Shown one piece after another: positions 27,201-35,934 of a stretch of 37,618 nt of DNA. Made by a program: the position numbers and the translations under genes. How positions within the stretch are numbered: the stretch's first letter is position 1; each line of letters opens with the position of its first letter. This DNA comes from Bacteroidota bacterium (lineage in GTDB: Bacteria; Bacteroidota; Bacteroidia; Chitinophagales; Chitinophagaceae). The notes under the pieces were generated by a model. That model searched no databases. It was not told where the DNA came from and was given only the letters and a program-made list of their open reading frames with translations. The stretch is taken from the NCBI GenBank assembly GCA_963169635.1, contig CAUJDL010000021.1, positions 1 through 37,618 on the forward strand, in the 5' to 3' direction.

Positions 27201-27598
27201 TGGACGATTTAAAACAAAGTGTACAAACTGCCAGTTATGAGCAAAAAGATCCTTTAGTTATTTATAAAGTAGAAGCTTACAATTTATTTAGTAATATGAA
27301 TGCAGAAGTTAATAAAAGCATTGTAGAATTTTTATGCCATGCTAGTATTCCTTCTGAAGATGGACAACAAGTAAAAGAAGGCAGACAACAAAAGACTGAC
27401 TTAAGTAAAATGAAAGCTAATAAAGATGATATTGATGCTCGTGGTAACGATTATGCTGCAAATGAAAATGATTATTACGACCCAAGTGCACAAGTAAAAC
27501 AACAACCTGTAATTGCTGCACCTAAAATTGGTAGAAATGATCTTTGCCCTTGTGGTAGTGGCAAAAAATATAAAGTTTGCCACGGAAAAGATGAATAA
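24275..27598 (+). CDS. secA: Protein translocase ATPase SecA
   Basis: A 1107-residue motor that drives preproteins through SecYEG. The DEAD motor shows Walker A MATGEGKT (about 192-199) and Walker B DEVD (about 300-303) followed by IDDARTPLIISGP. The preprotein cross-linking domain, the second motor domain (ATNMAGRGTDIKLGEG, RQLRGRSGRQGDPG) and the helical scaffold follow. The last 22 residues are the SEC-C zinc motif C-x-C-x8-C-H (LCPCGSGKKYKVCH), which binds zinc and SecB or ribosome. It is longer than the E. coli protein (901) because of charged insertions near residues 60-110 and 340-450, as is usual in Bacteroidota. It ends at a strong terminator shared with the convergent T9SS gene. Confidence 0.98.
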   Translation: MLKLISKLLGGNKSEKDIAVIQPTIKKINDFYAQYKNLTNDELRNKTVDFKERIKNYLSEIDAIILNKQNEAEALPADEVQSKDVIYQEVDKLKKDRNKKLEEILKEILPEAFAVVKETAYRFTNNAEIITTATSLDRDLSVRKTYVSIDGDNAIFKNTWNAAGGQITWNMVHYDVQLIGGSVLHEGKIAEMATGEGKTLVSTLPAYLNALAGEGVHIVTVNDYLAKRDSEWNGPIFEWLGLTVDCIDKHEPNTQARRNAYLADLTYGTNNEFGFDYLRDNMVHNPDEMVQRKHHYAMVDEVDSVLIDDARTPLIISGPVGKDTSTEQFFQLKPRIEKLVEVQKKATTQFLLEAKRKFAEGNDDPKDGGLALFRAHRGLPKNTALIKFLSEPGIRVKLQKAENYYLADQQKEMPKADAELFFYIDEKHNSVELTDKGIQLITKTGEDPNFFILPDISISLAEIENNTNLSTEEKLVKKESLINEYSVKADRIHTAQQLLKAYTVFEKDVEYVVIEDQVKIVDEQTGRIMEGRRYSDGLHQAIEAKENVKIEATTQTYATVTLQNYFRMYHKLAGMTGTAETEAAELWDIYKLDVVSIPTNHPLIRKDEQDLVYKTKREKFGAVIDEIEKLRKAGRPTLVGTTSVEVSELLSRMLRQKQINHNVLNAKQHAREAQVVAEAGLAGAVTIATNMAGRGTDIKLGEGVKEAGGLAIIGTERHESRRVDRQLRGRSGRQGDPGSTQFFVALEDDLMRMFGSERIAKVMDFAGYKEGEVIQHSMITKSIERAQKKVEENNFGIRKRLLEYDDVMNKQRTVIYSKRHHALFGERLALDLDNAFYSVTEDLINNYKALSDYEGFRLAAIVHFGIDTNISAEEFNKQSETNLIEKLYAEAVNNYQRKKQELAVSALPVFKNIQLHQGSHIENVIVPFTDGKKTLQAVTPMQKVLDTNGAELVNSLERNITLALIDDAWKEHLRAMDDLKQSVQTASYEQKDPLVIYKVEAYNLFSNMNAEVNKSIVEFLCHASIPSEDGQQVKEGRQQKTDLSKMKANKDDIDARGNDYAANENDYYDPSAQVKQQPVIAAPKIGRNDLCPCGSGKKYKVCHGKDE

Positions 27599-27622
27599 AT
27601 TTTCAACAGATTTTTATAAATT

Positions 27623-27657
27623 AAAAATGCCGTTTCTAAAGAAACGGCATTTTTTTG
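27623..27657. terminator. Bidirectional terminator between secA and the T9SS-secreted protein gene
   Basis: A 14-bp perfect stem (AAAAATGCCGTTTC/GAAACGGCATTTTT) with a TAAA loop, T-run on both strands. It lies 25 bases after the secA stop and about 20 after the stop of the convergent gene. Confidence 0.93.
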
Positions 27658-27676
27658 TGTAAGATATTTTAGAAGA

Positions 27677-30600
27677 TTATTGTTTCAATAATTTTTCTGT
27701 TGTTCTGTTTCCATTGTTATCTGTTACTTCTACAATATATGTACCTGCTGTTAATTTATCTAAACCTACATGTTGTGTACCACCATTTAATTTTACTTGC
27801 ATCACTACTTTACCAACAATATCTGTTACTTTAATTGTATAAATATTATTGATTTGTGGTAATTCTATAGCTATATTTTTATTAGCAGGATTAGGATACA
27901 TTTTAATAATATTATTTACATAAACAGGGTTCATTGTTCTGTTATAAACAATACTAAATCTTGTAGAGCCAAATGTTGCAGCATTATCTTTATCTATTGT
28001 AAAGCTATAAGTGCTGTTTTGTTTTACATCTTGAATTGTGTTAGTATAATTATCTTTTAAGAAAATAGTTGTACCAGCAAAATTTTCAAAATTGCTAAAG
28101 TTTAATTGATAGTTACCACTTTCTGTTGCATCTACATTTAACCAAACTTCATCGTTTGATAAAGTGTTTAAATCTCTAGTTTGTACTACCATTTTATGAT
28201 TTGCTTTTAAACTGCTAATGCTTGTACCACTGTTCATAGATGTAATATCCATTTTACCTAACTCAGTATTGCTAATACCTGCATCATTTGCATAACGAAT
28301 TAATACTTCATCTACTTGTTGATTATCTTTTAAATAACTAACTTTTATTTGTTCATTAAAGTTTCTTGCAGTACGATAGTAACCTGTTTTATTAGAGCTT
28401 GCTTTTTGTGCTTCATTAAAGCCTAATGAAAGAGTACCATCATTAATAGCTTTAACAAATATTGCTTGTCCGTTAGAAATGATATTACCTGTAGAGTTAT
28501 CAAAATTTAAATCATCTGCTCCACCAAAATATTTACCAGAAGTACCATCCCAATAAGTATAAATACCAGCAGCATTGGCAGGTAAATAAATTGCATAATT
28601 ATTGTCAATAAGTGCAACATTATCTGTTTGTAAAGCACTAAAACTTAATGCACTTGGATAAGGGTTACCAATTAATACATAATTACTAGCTCCAACATTT
28701 GGATAATTAATAGTAAAACTTCCTAAATTTTTATTTGTATTATCTATTGCACCTGTACTTCTTAAAGTTACTGCACTTGGTACTAAACCTGCTGGTGAAC
28801 CATCTAATAAACTACAACCTAAACTTCTATCTCCTCTTACATTTACTCTAAAACCAACACCTTGACCTACAGATGTAAATAATGTATTTGCTAAAGCTGT
28901 CCAACGATTTCCTGCTAAATTACTTGCATTGTATGTGTACATACTAGTAGTATTAGTTGAAGTAGCATCAAAACCATTTGAGTTAGATGATAAAGAAGGA
29001 CAAATTGTACCACCTGTACCTGCACCTGTTACATGTATTTGTTGTTGCCAACTATTAGCAATTGTTTGTGAGAAAGGACTAGCTATAAAGCTCCATCTTC
29101 TTGCTGCTTTTGCTGGTATATATAACTCTTGCGTTACATTACCTGTAATGCTACCTGCAGAGTTTCCTATACTTCCTGTACCTGTTGCATCAGATTTTAT
29201 AATTGCAGAAGCATTAGTTAAATTTAATGTTTTACCAGAAGGAACTATTACAGTACCACTACTATAAATAGTTAATGGTTTATTAATTGCAAGTGTAATA
29301 TTAGCAGAAGTTAAACTTCCATATACATGAATACTATCTACAACAGTCATAGTACCTGTATAACCACTAATATTCCAAGCTACATTTTGTCCTATAGATA
29401 AAAATCCATTTACATTAAATGCACCACTACCGCTACCATTACAACTCCATACACCTGATTCACTTTCTAATAAAAGATTACCATAAGTTTTTCCAGAAAT
29501 AGAAGGTGTAATTCCTAATACTGAACTTCCTCTATAAATAAAATTACTTGCAGCATCTAAGGTTGCACTATTTAATGGTGTAGAAATACCAGAAGTACTA
29601 TTATGTATAAATGTACCACCATTCTCTACTTGCCAAGTAGCACCACTACCAAGAGAATAAGTACCAACATTTAATACAACACCACCATTAGTAATAATCA
29701 TATCTTTTGTACTTCCATCGCCATCATTATTAATAGTTAATGTTTGAGTAGCTAGAATTTTAATAACACCATGTACTAATAAATTACTTGCATTAGTACT
29801 TGCAGAAACAAATACAGAATCTGTATTAACAACAACAATAGAAGAGGCATTTGCATCTGGTGCTAATGTTGCTGCAATCCAACTTGTACTATCATGAGAG
29901 CTTTCCCATGTAGTTATATCACTCCAATTACCATTGGTAATTGAACGAAAATGATCTGAACTTACTGTTCCATCTGCTACAACAATATCTGTGCTTGTAA
30001 CAGATGTTAATGAACCTGAAGATGCTGTAATGGTATAAGTACCAGTTGCATCAAACTGAATGTTATTAAAAGTTGCCACTCCATTAATTGGTGTAACAAC
30101 TGTAGTACCTGTAAGATTTCCTGGACCAGTTGCTTTGGTAATAGTAATATCTGTAGTATAAGAAGGATCTACACTTACACCATCAATACCAACTGCTTTA
30201 ACTAAAAAAGTATTTATTGCATTATTAGGTACACCTGTAGAAGGTAAATTTTCATAAATTAATTGTGTAGCAGGACCACCACCACTAAAAGGTAATGCAT
30301 TTGAATATTCTATATCATCTATAAACAATGTGCCAGGTGCAGATTTACTAACTTGATGATTAAATGCATAAGAATCTACATCTGTATTTGTACCTAATGC
30401 ACCTTTTGCTAAATTAGTACCTACTCTTACACCATTTACCCATAAATCCCAAGTAGCATTAGCCAAAGTATAATCTACCATTGCTCTTGTATAATTTTGT
30501 GAAGAAGTTGAATTATTATAATATACTTCTACTGCATATATAGTAGTTGTATCTTGTACAAATAAAGTTGTTGGGTCTGTAATACCAGTTGTACCCCAAG

Positions 30601-31093
30601 TTGTATTGCTTAATACCTCGTAAGAAATGGCATTTGATGCTCCAAAATTCCATCTTAAACCTGTAAATATTTGCCCATTTGCTATTGTACTATTATCACT
30701 AAAATTACCCCCATTACCAATAGTAAAATTATATACACCATTTGTACCACCTATAAATGAAATATTAAATTTTACATAGCCTACTTTAGATACTGTATAA
30801 TCAAAAACAGAAAATTTTGTAGTAGATATACTATTAGTATTAGAGGTTATTTGCAACTCTGTATTAGAACCTAATGCACTAACACCAGGATTTTCCATTT
30901 TAATAGAACCTGGGTTTGTACCTACTCTTACTCTTGCAGTACCACCACCTGATGGTGGTGTAGGTAAAAATGTTATTGATGCTGTATTTGATGTATGTGT
31001 ACCTGTACCTGTACCAAAATCATAAGTCCATGTTTGGGCATGTAACAAAAAAACAACACATACGAATAATAAACTAAGTATTATTTTTTTCAT
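27677..31093 (-). CDS. Large secreted protein with type IX secretion C-terminal sorting domain
   Basis: A 1138-residue protein. It has a signal peptide (IILSLLFVCVVFLLHA, cut before Gln). The first 265 or so residues (WTYDFGTGTG onward) look like a jelly-roll beta domain. An Ig-like segment follows near residues 270-375 (TKATGPGNLTGT, TFNNIQFDATGTYTITASSG). The middle is a long Ser/Thr/Asn/Gly-rich beta region typical of right-handed beta-helix or adhesin repeats. The last roughly 75 residues are a type A T9SS sorting domain (MYPNPANKNI, VTDIVGKVV, LTAGTYIVEVTD, final KLLKQ). It should cross the outer membrane and be attached to the surface or released. No catalytic motif is seen; adhesin or surface-layer protein is a guess. 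Monocistronic. Confidence 0.88.
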   Translation of the reverse strand: MKKIILSLLFVCVVFLLHAQTWTYDFGTGTGTHTSNTASITFLPTPPSGGGTARVRVGTNPGSIKMENPGVSALGSNTELQITSNTNSISTTKFSVFDYTVSKVGYVKFNISFIGGTNGVYNFTIGNGGNFSDNSTIANGQIFTGLRWNFGASNAISYEVLSNTTWGTTGITDPTTLFVQDTTTIYAVEVYYNNSTSSQNYTRAMVDYTLANATWDLWVNGVRVGTNLAKGALGTNTDVDSYAFNHQVSKSAPGTLFIDDIEYSNALPFSGGGPATQLIYENLPSTGVPNNAINTFLVKAVGIDGVSVDPSYTTDITITKATGPGNLTGTTVVTPINGVATFNNIQFDATGTYTITASSGSLTSVTSTDIVVADGTVSSDHFRSITNGNWSDITTWESSHDSTSWIAATLAPDANASSIVVVNTDSVFVSASTNASNLLVHGVIKILATQTLTINNDGDGSTKDMIITNGGVVLNVGTYSLGSGATWQVENGGTFIHNSTSGISTPLNSATLDAASNFIYRGSSVLGITPSISGKTYGNLLLESESGVWSCNGSGSGAFNVNGFLSIGQNVAWNISGYTGTMTVVDSIHVYGSLTSANITLAINKPLTIYSSGTVIVPSGKTLNLTNASAIIKSDATGTGSIGNSAGSITGNVTQELYIPAKAARRWSFIASPFSQTIANSWQQQIHVTGAGTGGTICPSLSSNSNGFDATSTNTTSMYTYNASNLAGNRWTALANTLFTSVGQGVGFRVNVRGDRSLGCSLLDGSPAGLVPSAVTLRSTGAIDNTNKNLGSFTINYPNVGASNYVLIGNPYPSALSFSALQTDNVALIDNNYAIYLPANAAGIYTYWDGTSGKYFGGADDLNFDNSTGNIISNGQAIFVKAINDGTLSLGFNEAQKASSNKTGYYRTARNFNEQIKVSYLKDNQQVDEVLIRYANDAGISNTELGKMDITSMNSGTSISSLKANHKMVVQTRDLNTLSNDEVWLNVDATESGNYQLNFSNFENFAGTTIFLKDNYTNTIQDVKQNSTYSFTIDKDNAATFGSTRFSIVYNRTMNPVYVNNIIKMYPNPANKNIAIELPQINNIYTIKVTDIVGKVVMQVKLNGGTQHVGLDKLTAGTYIVEVTDNNGNRTTEKLLKQ

Positions 31094-31236
31094 AAATTTT
31101 CATTTGGGTTAAAAAATATAAAGATTAATGAAGAATTATTTTATTTTTTTAAAATAATTAGTTGGTAAAAGTACAAAGTATTTATAATAAGTATAAGTAC
31201 AAATAATATAAACTTTTACACATATACCTATAAACG

Positions 31237-31261
31237 AAAAAAGCACTCTAATTTAGAGTGC
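31237..31261 (-). terminator. Rho-independent terminator of the RRM protein gene
   Basis: An 8-bp stem GCACTCTA/TAGAGTGC with a 3-base loop, followed on the minus strand by six T residues, 25 bases past the stop. Confidence 0.88.
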
Positions 31262-31285
31262 CTTTTAATATGGTTTGTTGTAAGA

Positions 31286-31660
31286 TTAATATCTGTTATA
31301 ACCTCCACCACCGTTTCCACGATCTCTGTTAAAACCACCACCACCACTGCGGTTTCCTCCAAATCCACCACTTCTTTTAAAACCACCACCACCACTGCTT
31401 CTTCTTTCACCTTCTGGGCGTGGAGTAGATTCGTTTACTACAATTTTGCGGTCTTGTACATCAGAATCGTTTAATGCACTAATAGCAGCACGTGCTGCAT
31501 CATCATCACTCATTTCTACAAATCCAAATCCTTTGCTACGATTGTTTTTAAATTTGTCTGTTACAATTTTAGCAGAAACTACTTCTCCATAAGGAGTAAA
31601 TAATGCTTGTAAATCTTCACTGGTCATATTCCAGTTTAAGTTGCCAACGTAAATGTTCAT
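31286..31660 (-). CDS. RRM-type RNA-binding protein with Gly/Arg-rich tail
   Basis: A 124-residue protein: one RNA recognition motif (residues 1-80) with RNP2 IYVGNL and RNP1 KGFGFVEM, then a disordered tail of about 40 residues made of GGGG, RSGG, GGFNRDRG type repeats. Small RRM-Gly proteins of this kind occur in cyanobacteria and Bacteroidota and often respond to cold or growth rate; they bind RNA and may act as chaperones or post-transcriptional regulators. I start at the ATG at 31660 (MNIYVGNLNW); an upstream in-frame ATG adds 11 residues outside the domain. The gene appears to have a leader of about 100 bases. Its target RNAs are unknown. Confidence 0.92.
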   Translation of the reverse strand: MNIYVGNLNWNMTSEDLQALFTPYGEVVSAKIVTDKFKNNRSKGFGFVEMSDDDAARAAISALNDSDVQDRKIVVNESTPRPEGERRSSGGGGFKRSGGFGGNRSGGGGFNRDRGNGGGGYNRY

Positions 31661-31777
31661 TTTTTTTGAAATTAAAAAATTAATAAAATCCAATTAAAAC
31701 AGTAACCAAAAACTCTGAAGCATTTACATTTAAACCTTCCCGAGATATAGGAAACCAATTATTGGGCTGCACGAAAG

Positions 31778-31785
31778 TAATGATT
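31778..31785 (-). promoter_or_regulatory. Putative -7 box of the RRM gene with long leader
   Basis: TACTTTCG on the minus strand, one base from the TAnnTTTG consensus, about 118 bases before the ATG. The long leader has short inverted repeats (CCAAT-A-ATTGG near 31759-31769) but no structure I can name. Confidence 0.3.
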
Positions 31786-31846
31786 TTAATTATCTGAACA
31801 AGTTTTTTTTTATTTTTTCTTTCAATTTAACTAAATCACAAACAAA

Positions 31847-31854
31847 TACATTTG
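31847..31854 (+). promoter_or_regulatory. Putative hxpB -7 box
   Basis: TACATTTG, identical to the box before aroK, 16 bases before the ATG. Confidence 0.45.
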
Positions 31855-31870
31855 CAGCAATTTAATATAT

Positions 31871-32536
31871 ATGAACTTTACTACAGTAATTTTTGATATG
31901 GATGGTTTATTAATTGATAGTGAACCATTATGGAATGATGCAGCTACAAAGGTTTTTGAACAATATGGTATAAAACTCAGTAACGAGCAATATAATACTA
32001 CTACTGGTTTACGCACTAAAGAGTTTGTACAATGGTGGTTTAAACAATATAATATTGGTGATGCAGAACTTGCTAAAGCCGAAAAAAACATTATTCAATT
32101 AGTTATTGAAAATGTACAAAAGCAGCCAACTATTATGCCTGGTGTACATTATATTATTGATTTTTTTCTGCAAAAAAATTATAAAATAGGTTTAGCTACT
32201 TCATCTCCTCAAACATTAATTGATATTGTTGTAGAAATTGCTGGTATTGGTAAATATTTACAAGCTATTACCTCAGCAGAAAATTTAACTTATGGCAAAC
32301 CTCATCCTCAGGTTTATTTAGATTGTGCTTCTAAACTAAATGCTCACCCTCATGAGTGTATTTGTTTTGAAGATTCTTTTAATGGAATGATAGCAGCCAA
32401 AGCTGCAAGAATGACTTGTGTAGTAGTACCTCATCACTCTCAACAAAAAGATGTAAGATGGGGTGCTGCAGATTTAAAATTATCTTCTTTACAAAACTTT
32501 GGACAATTACATGTAGATTTATTGGCAAGAAGATAG
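31871..32536 (+). CDS. hxpB: HAD-family sugar/hexitol phosphatase (HxpB/YniC-like)
   Basis: A 221-residue haloacid dehalogenase phosphatase. Motif I FDMDGLLIDSEPLW has the nucleophile D9 and acid/base D11. A helical cap follows, then motif II LATSSP, the motif III Lys in YGKPHPQVYLDCASKL, and motif IV FEDSFNGMIAAKAARM. The run of matches to E. coli HxpB (YniC), including SEPLW, KPHPQVYLDCA and NGMIA-KAARM, is closer than to beta-phosphoglucomutase or phosphoglycolate phosphatase. It likely dephosphorylates hexitol or sugar 6-phosphates such as 2-deoxyglucose 6-phosphate. It is followed by valS after about 107 bases containing a separate -7 box. Substrate by family similarity only. Confidence 0.88.
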   Translation: MNFTTVIFDMDGLLIDSEPLWNDAATKVFEQYGIKLSNEQYNTTTGLRTKEFVQWWFKQYNIGDAELAKAEKNIIQLVIENVQKQPTIMPGVHYIIDFFLQKNYKIGLATSSPQTLIDIVVEIAGIGKYLQAITSAENLTYGKPHPQVYLDCASKLNAHPHECICFEDSFNGMIAAKAARMTCVVVPHHSQQKDVRWGAADLKLSSLQNFGQLHVDLLARR

Positions 32537-32580
32537 TTAAACCCTCTTTATTTGTTATTAGCTACTTAAAACCCTTTACT

Positions 32581-32588
32581 TATTTTTG
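32581..32588 (+). promoter_or_regulatory. Putative valS -7 box
   Basis: TATTTTTG fits the consensus, 55 bases before the valS ATG. A TTTG lies 26 bases upstream, rather far. Confidence 0.4.
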
Positions 32589-32643
32589 TATGCTTTTATA
32601 AAAATTATTTTTCTTAATAAAATTATTATCGCATTTTTTACTC

Positions 32644-35307
32644 ATGGAATTATCTAAAAATTTTGAACCTCAGCAAATTGATAGTAAATGGTATAGTCAT
32701 TGGCTAAATAAAGACTATTTTAATAGTGTAGTAGATGCTGCAAAAGAACCTTATACAATTGTAATTCCTCCACCCAATGTTACAGGTGTTTTACACATGG
32801 GGCATTGTTTAAATAATACTATTCAAGATATTTTAATTCGTCGTGCAAGAATGATGGGCAAAAATGCTTGTTGGGTTCCAGGTACAGATCATGCAAGTAT
32901 TGCTACAGAAGCTAAAGTAGTACAAATGTTAAGAGAACGTGGTATTACCAAATCTTCTTTAAGCAGAGAAGAGTTTTTGCAATATGCTTGGGAATGGAAA
33001 GAAAAATATGGTGGCATTATTTTACAACAATTAAAAAAGTTAGGATGCAGTTTAGATTGGAATAGAGTAAACTTTACGATGGATGATGATTATTATAAAA
33101 GTGTTATTAAAATATTTATTCAACTTTATAATGATGGTATTATTTATCGTGGATTAAGAATGGTAAATTGGGACCCAGTAAGTAAAACTGCTTTAAGTGA
33201 TGAAGAAGTAATTTTTAAAGATATTGATAGCAAATTATATTATGTAAAATATCCTTTGGTAAATAATGCTCAACAATTTATTACTGTAGCAACTACAAGA
33301 CCAGAAACTATTTTAGGCGATGTAGCAATATGTGTAAATCCTTTAGACGAAAGATATAAAAATTTAATTGGACAAGAAGTTATTGTACCATTAATTAATA
33401 GAAAAATACCCATTATAGCAGATGATTATGTAGATGCAACATTTGGTACTGGTGCATTAAAAATTACTCCTGCACACGATAAAAATGATAATGAAATTGG
33501 TAGAAAACATCAGTTAAAAGCTATCAATACTTTAGATGAAGAAGGTAAATTTATTATTGATGAATTAATAACAGACCAACCATCTGCACAAGTAAAAGCT
33601 TATCATGGAATGGATAGGTTTGCTTTAAGAAAATTAATAGTTACAGATATAGATGCTATTCATCAAATAGAAAAAATAGAAGATTATAAAGGACAAGTAG
33701 GTACAAGTGAAAGAACAGGTGCTGTAATAGAAAACAGATTATCTATGCAATGGTTTTTAAACATGAAAGCCTTTATGCAAAAAAATCCTGAAGCTCTCAG
33801 TACTGTGATGAATGATGAAATTAATTTTCATCCTACAAAACTAAAAAACACTTATAAATATTGGTTAGAGAATATTAAAGACTGGTGTATTTCTAGACAA
33901 CTTTGGTGGGGACAAAGAATTCCTGCTTGGTACGATGATAAAGGCAATTGCATTGTAGCTGCTACTTTAAAAGAAGCTGAAGAAAAATATACAGCACAAT
34001 TTAATACTACTGCTACTACCCTATTACAAGATGAAGATGTTTTAGATACTTGGTTTTCTTCTTGGCTTTGGCCAATAGAAGTTTTTAAAGGCATTAGTCA
34101 TCCTGCAAATGAAGAAATAAAATATTATTATCCTACAACAACATTAGTTACAGGACAAGATATTATTTTCTTTTGGGTAGCACGTATGATTATGGCTGGC
34201 TACGAATTTAAACATCAGCTACCTTTTAAAGATGTTTACTTTACAGGAATGGTTCGTGATAAGCAAGGCAGAAAAATGAGTAAACAATTAGGTAATAGTC
34301 CAGACCTTTTAGCATTAATAGATAATTATGGTGCAGATGCTGTAAGATTTGGAATTATGATTGCATCGCCTGCTGGCAACGATTTATTGTTTGATGAAAG
34401 CAGTTTAGAACAAGGCAAACATTTTAATAATAAAATTTGGAATGCTCTTAAACTTATTAAAATGTGGCAAGCAAGAGTTGCAGTAAATGAAACTAATAAT
34501 AATACTCATGCTTTTGCTATCAATTGGTTTGATAATAGATTAAATGAAGTAAAAGAAACAGTACATCAATTATTACAACAGTTTAAATTAAGCGATGCTT
34601 TAAAAAATATTTACTCTTTAATTTGGGATGATTATTGTAGTTGGTATTTAGAATGGATAAAACCAGGTTTTGAACAACCAATAGATGCAGCAGTTTATGA
34701 AAAAACCATTTGTTATTTTGAAGAGTTGATGCAATTACTACATCCTTTCATGCCTTTTATTACAGAAGAAATTTATCATCAATTAAAAGATAGAAATGAT
34801 GATATTACTGTAAAACAATTAAACCAACATTTTACATATCAATCAAGCATATTACAACAAGGTGAATTATTGAAAAAAACAATTACTGCATTAAGAGAAG
34901 CCAGAGCTAAAAACCAAATAAAACCTAAAGATGCAATAAAGCTTTATATACAAACAACCAATAAAAGCAATTACACTACTATAGAAAATATTTTAATGAA
35001 ACAAATTAATGCAGAAGCAATTAATTATGTACAAGATACTGTTGCAAATACTATTGTAATTGCCATTGAAAACGAAAAGTTTTTTATAGAAGCAGAAAAA
35101 GAAATTGATAATGTAGCATTAAAAGAATCTTTAGAAAAAGATTTACAATATCAGCAAGGGTTTTTAGCAAGTATCATGAAGAAATTAAATAACGAACGTT
35201 TTGTACAAAATGCTAAACCCGAAATTTTAGCTATTGAACAAAAGAAAAAAGCTGATTGCGAAATAAGAATAAAAACTATACAAGAAAGTTTGGCTGCATT
35301 GCAATAA
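32644..35307 (+). CDS. valS: Valyl-tRNA synthetase
   Basis: An 887-residue class I synthetase that charges tRNA-Val. The PPPNVTGVLHMGH block carries the HIGH motif as HMGH (residues 51-54). The editing (CP1) domain is seen in VATTRPETILGDVA and FGTGALKITPAHDKND. The KMSKS loop is KMSKQ at 544-548 (GRKMSKQLGNSPD). The tRNA-binding anticodon domain follows, and the C-terminus ends in a coiled coil (about 810-887, lysine/glutamate-rich) that is typical of ValRS. Length is normal. Downstream genes on the same strand begin after 35 bases and may be partly co-transcribed. The Gln in KMSKQ differs from the common Ser; I believe it is seen in other Bacteroidota. Confidence 0.97.
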   Translation: MELSKNFEPQQIDSKWYSHWLNKDYFNSVVDAAKEPYTIVIPPPNVTGVLHMGHCLNNTIQDILIRRARMMGKNACWVPGTDHASIATEAKVVQMLRERGITKSSLSREEFLQYAWEWKEKYGGIILQQLKKLGCSLDWNRVNFTMDDDYYKSVIKIFIQLYNDGIIYRGLRMVNWDPVSKTALSDEEVIFKDIDSKLYYVKYPLVNNAQQFITVATTRPETILGDVAICVNPLDERYKNLIGQEVIVPLINRKIPIIADDYVDATFGTGALKITPAHDKNDNEIGRKHQLKAINTLDEEGKFIIDELITDQPSAQVKAYHGMDRFALRKLIVTDIDAIHQIEKIEDYKGQVGTSERTGAVIENRLSMQWFLNMKAFMQKNPEALSTVMNDEINFHPTKLKNTYKYWLENIKDWCISRQLWWGQRIPAWYDDKGNCIVAATLKEAEEKYTAQFNTTATTLLQDEDVLDTWFSSWLWPIEVFKGISHPANEEIKYYYPTTTLVTGQDIIFFWVARMIMAGYEFKHQLPFKDVYFTGMVRDKQGRKMSKQLGNSPDLLALIDNYGADAVRFGIMIASPAGNDLLFDESSLEQGKHFNNKIWNALKLIKMWQARVAVNETNNNTHAFAINWFDNRLNEVKETVHQLLQQFKLSDALKNIYSLIWDDYCSWYLEWIKPGFEQPIDAAVYEKTICYFEELMQLLHPFMPFITEEIYHQLKDRNDDITVKQLNQHFTYQSSILQQGELLKKTITALREARAKNQIKPKDAIKLYIQTTNKSNYTTIENILMKQINAEAINYVQDTVANTIVIAIENEKFFIEAEKEIDNVALKESLEKDLQYQQGFLASIMKKLNNERFVQNAKPEILAIEQKKKADCEIRIKTIQESLAALQ

Positions 35308-35342
35308 AATACTTTACTTTAGTTAATGATAAAGCAAACTAC

Positions 35343-35921
35343 ATGAAACAATTTATTGCTATTTTAATATTTATGATGTGTGCAACAACTATTGTTTATG
35401 CACAACACACAACAGATACAACTGTAAAAAGAAAAAAAGTTTTAGTAAAAACATTTACTACTAAACCAGCACAAGCCATTTTTCTAGAAGGTGGTGGCAA
35501 TAGTTTAATTTGGTCTGTAAATTATGATAGAAGATTTACCAATAGATTAGATGGTTTAGGATTTAGATTTGGTGCAGGATATTTTCCTTTAGGTGGTAGC
35601 AATTTACTTGTAGTACCTTTTGGTATAAATATTTTAGCAGGTAGTAAAAATCATTTTGCAGAATTAGGTATTAATGCTACAGTTGTAAATGCTACTAGTA
35701 AAAACAAAGCAAATCCTGCTGAATCTAAATATGGACAATTAGATTTTACAGGCAATAAAACAAATATGGTTTATGGTGTATTAATGGGTTATCGTTATCA
35801 GCAAGTAAATAAAAAAGGTTTACAATTTAGAGTAGGTATAGAACCCATTTTAGGCAAAAGAATAGATGATAATATGGTAATTGCTATTACTGGTCATATT
35901 GGTATTGGCTATAGTTTTTAA
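35343..35921 (+). CDS. Putative outer-membrane beta-barrel type protein
   Basis: A 192-residue exported protein. The signal peptide is FIAILIFMMCATTIVYA, cut before Gln. The mature part alternates polar and hydrophobic residues with many Gly and aromatic residues (FLEGGGNSLIWSVNYDRRF, GFRFGAGYFPLGG, YGVLMGYRYQQV) and ends in IGIGYSF with a terminal Phe, as outer-membrane barrels often do. I choose the ATG at 35343 because it gives a proper signal peptide; an open frame extends upstream into valS in another frame without homology. It lies 35 bases after valS and 13 before the PAP2 gene. No specific family or transported substrate is recognisable. Confidence 0.75.
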   Translation: MKQFIAILIFMMCATTIVYAQHTTDTTVKRKKVLVKTFTTKPAQAIFLEGGGNSLIWSVNYDRRFTNRLDGLGFRFGAGYFPLGGSNLLVVPFGINILAGSKNHFAELGINATVVNATSKNKANPAESKYGQLDFTGNKTNMVYGVLMGYRYQQVNKKGLQFRVGIEPILGKRIDDNMVIAITGHIGIGYSF

Positions 35922-35934
35922 TGTTTAATTTTTC

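Noticed and set aside
31228..31410. Val/Glu-rich minus-strand frame over the end of the RRM gene
   Set aside because: It reads the Gly-codon repeats of the RRM tail in another frame and runs through the terminator.
31310..31410. Repeated CCACCACCACC tracts resembling a microsatellite
   Set aside because: They are Gly codons of the RRM protein tail on the minus strand.
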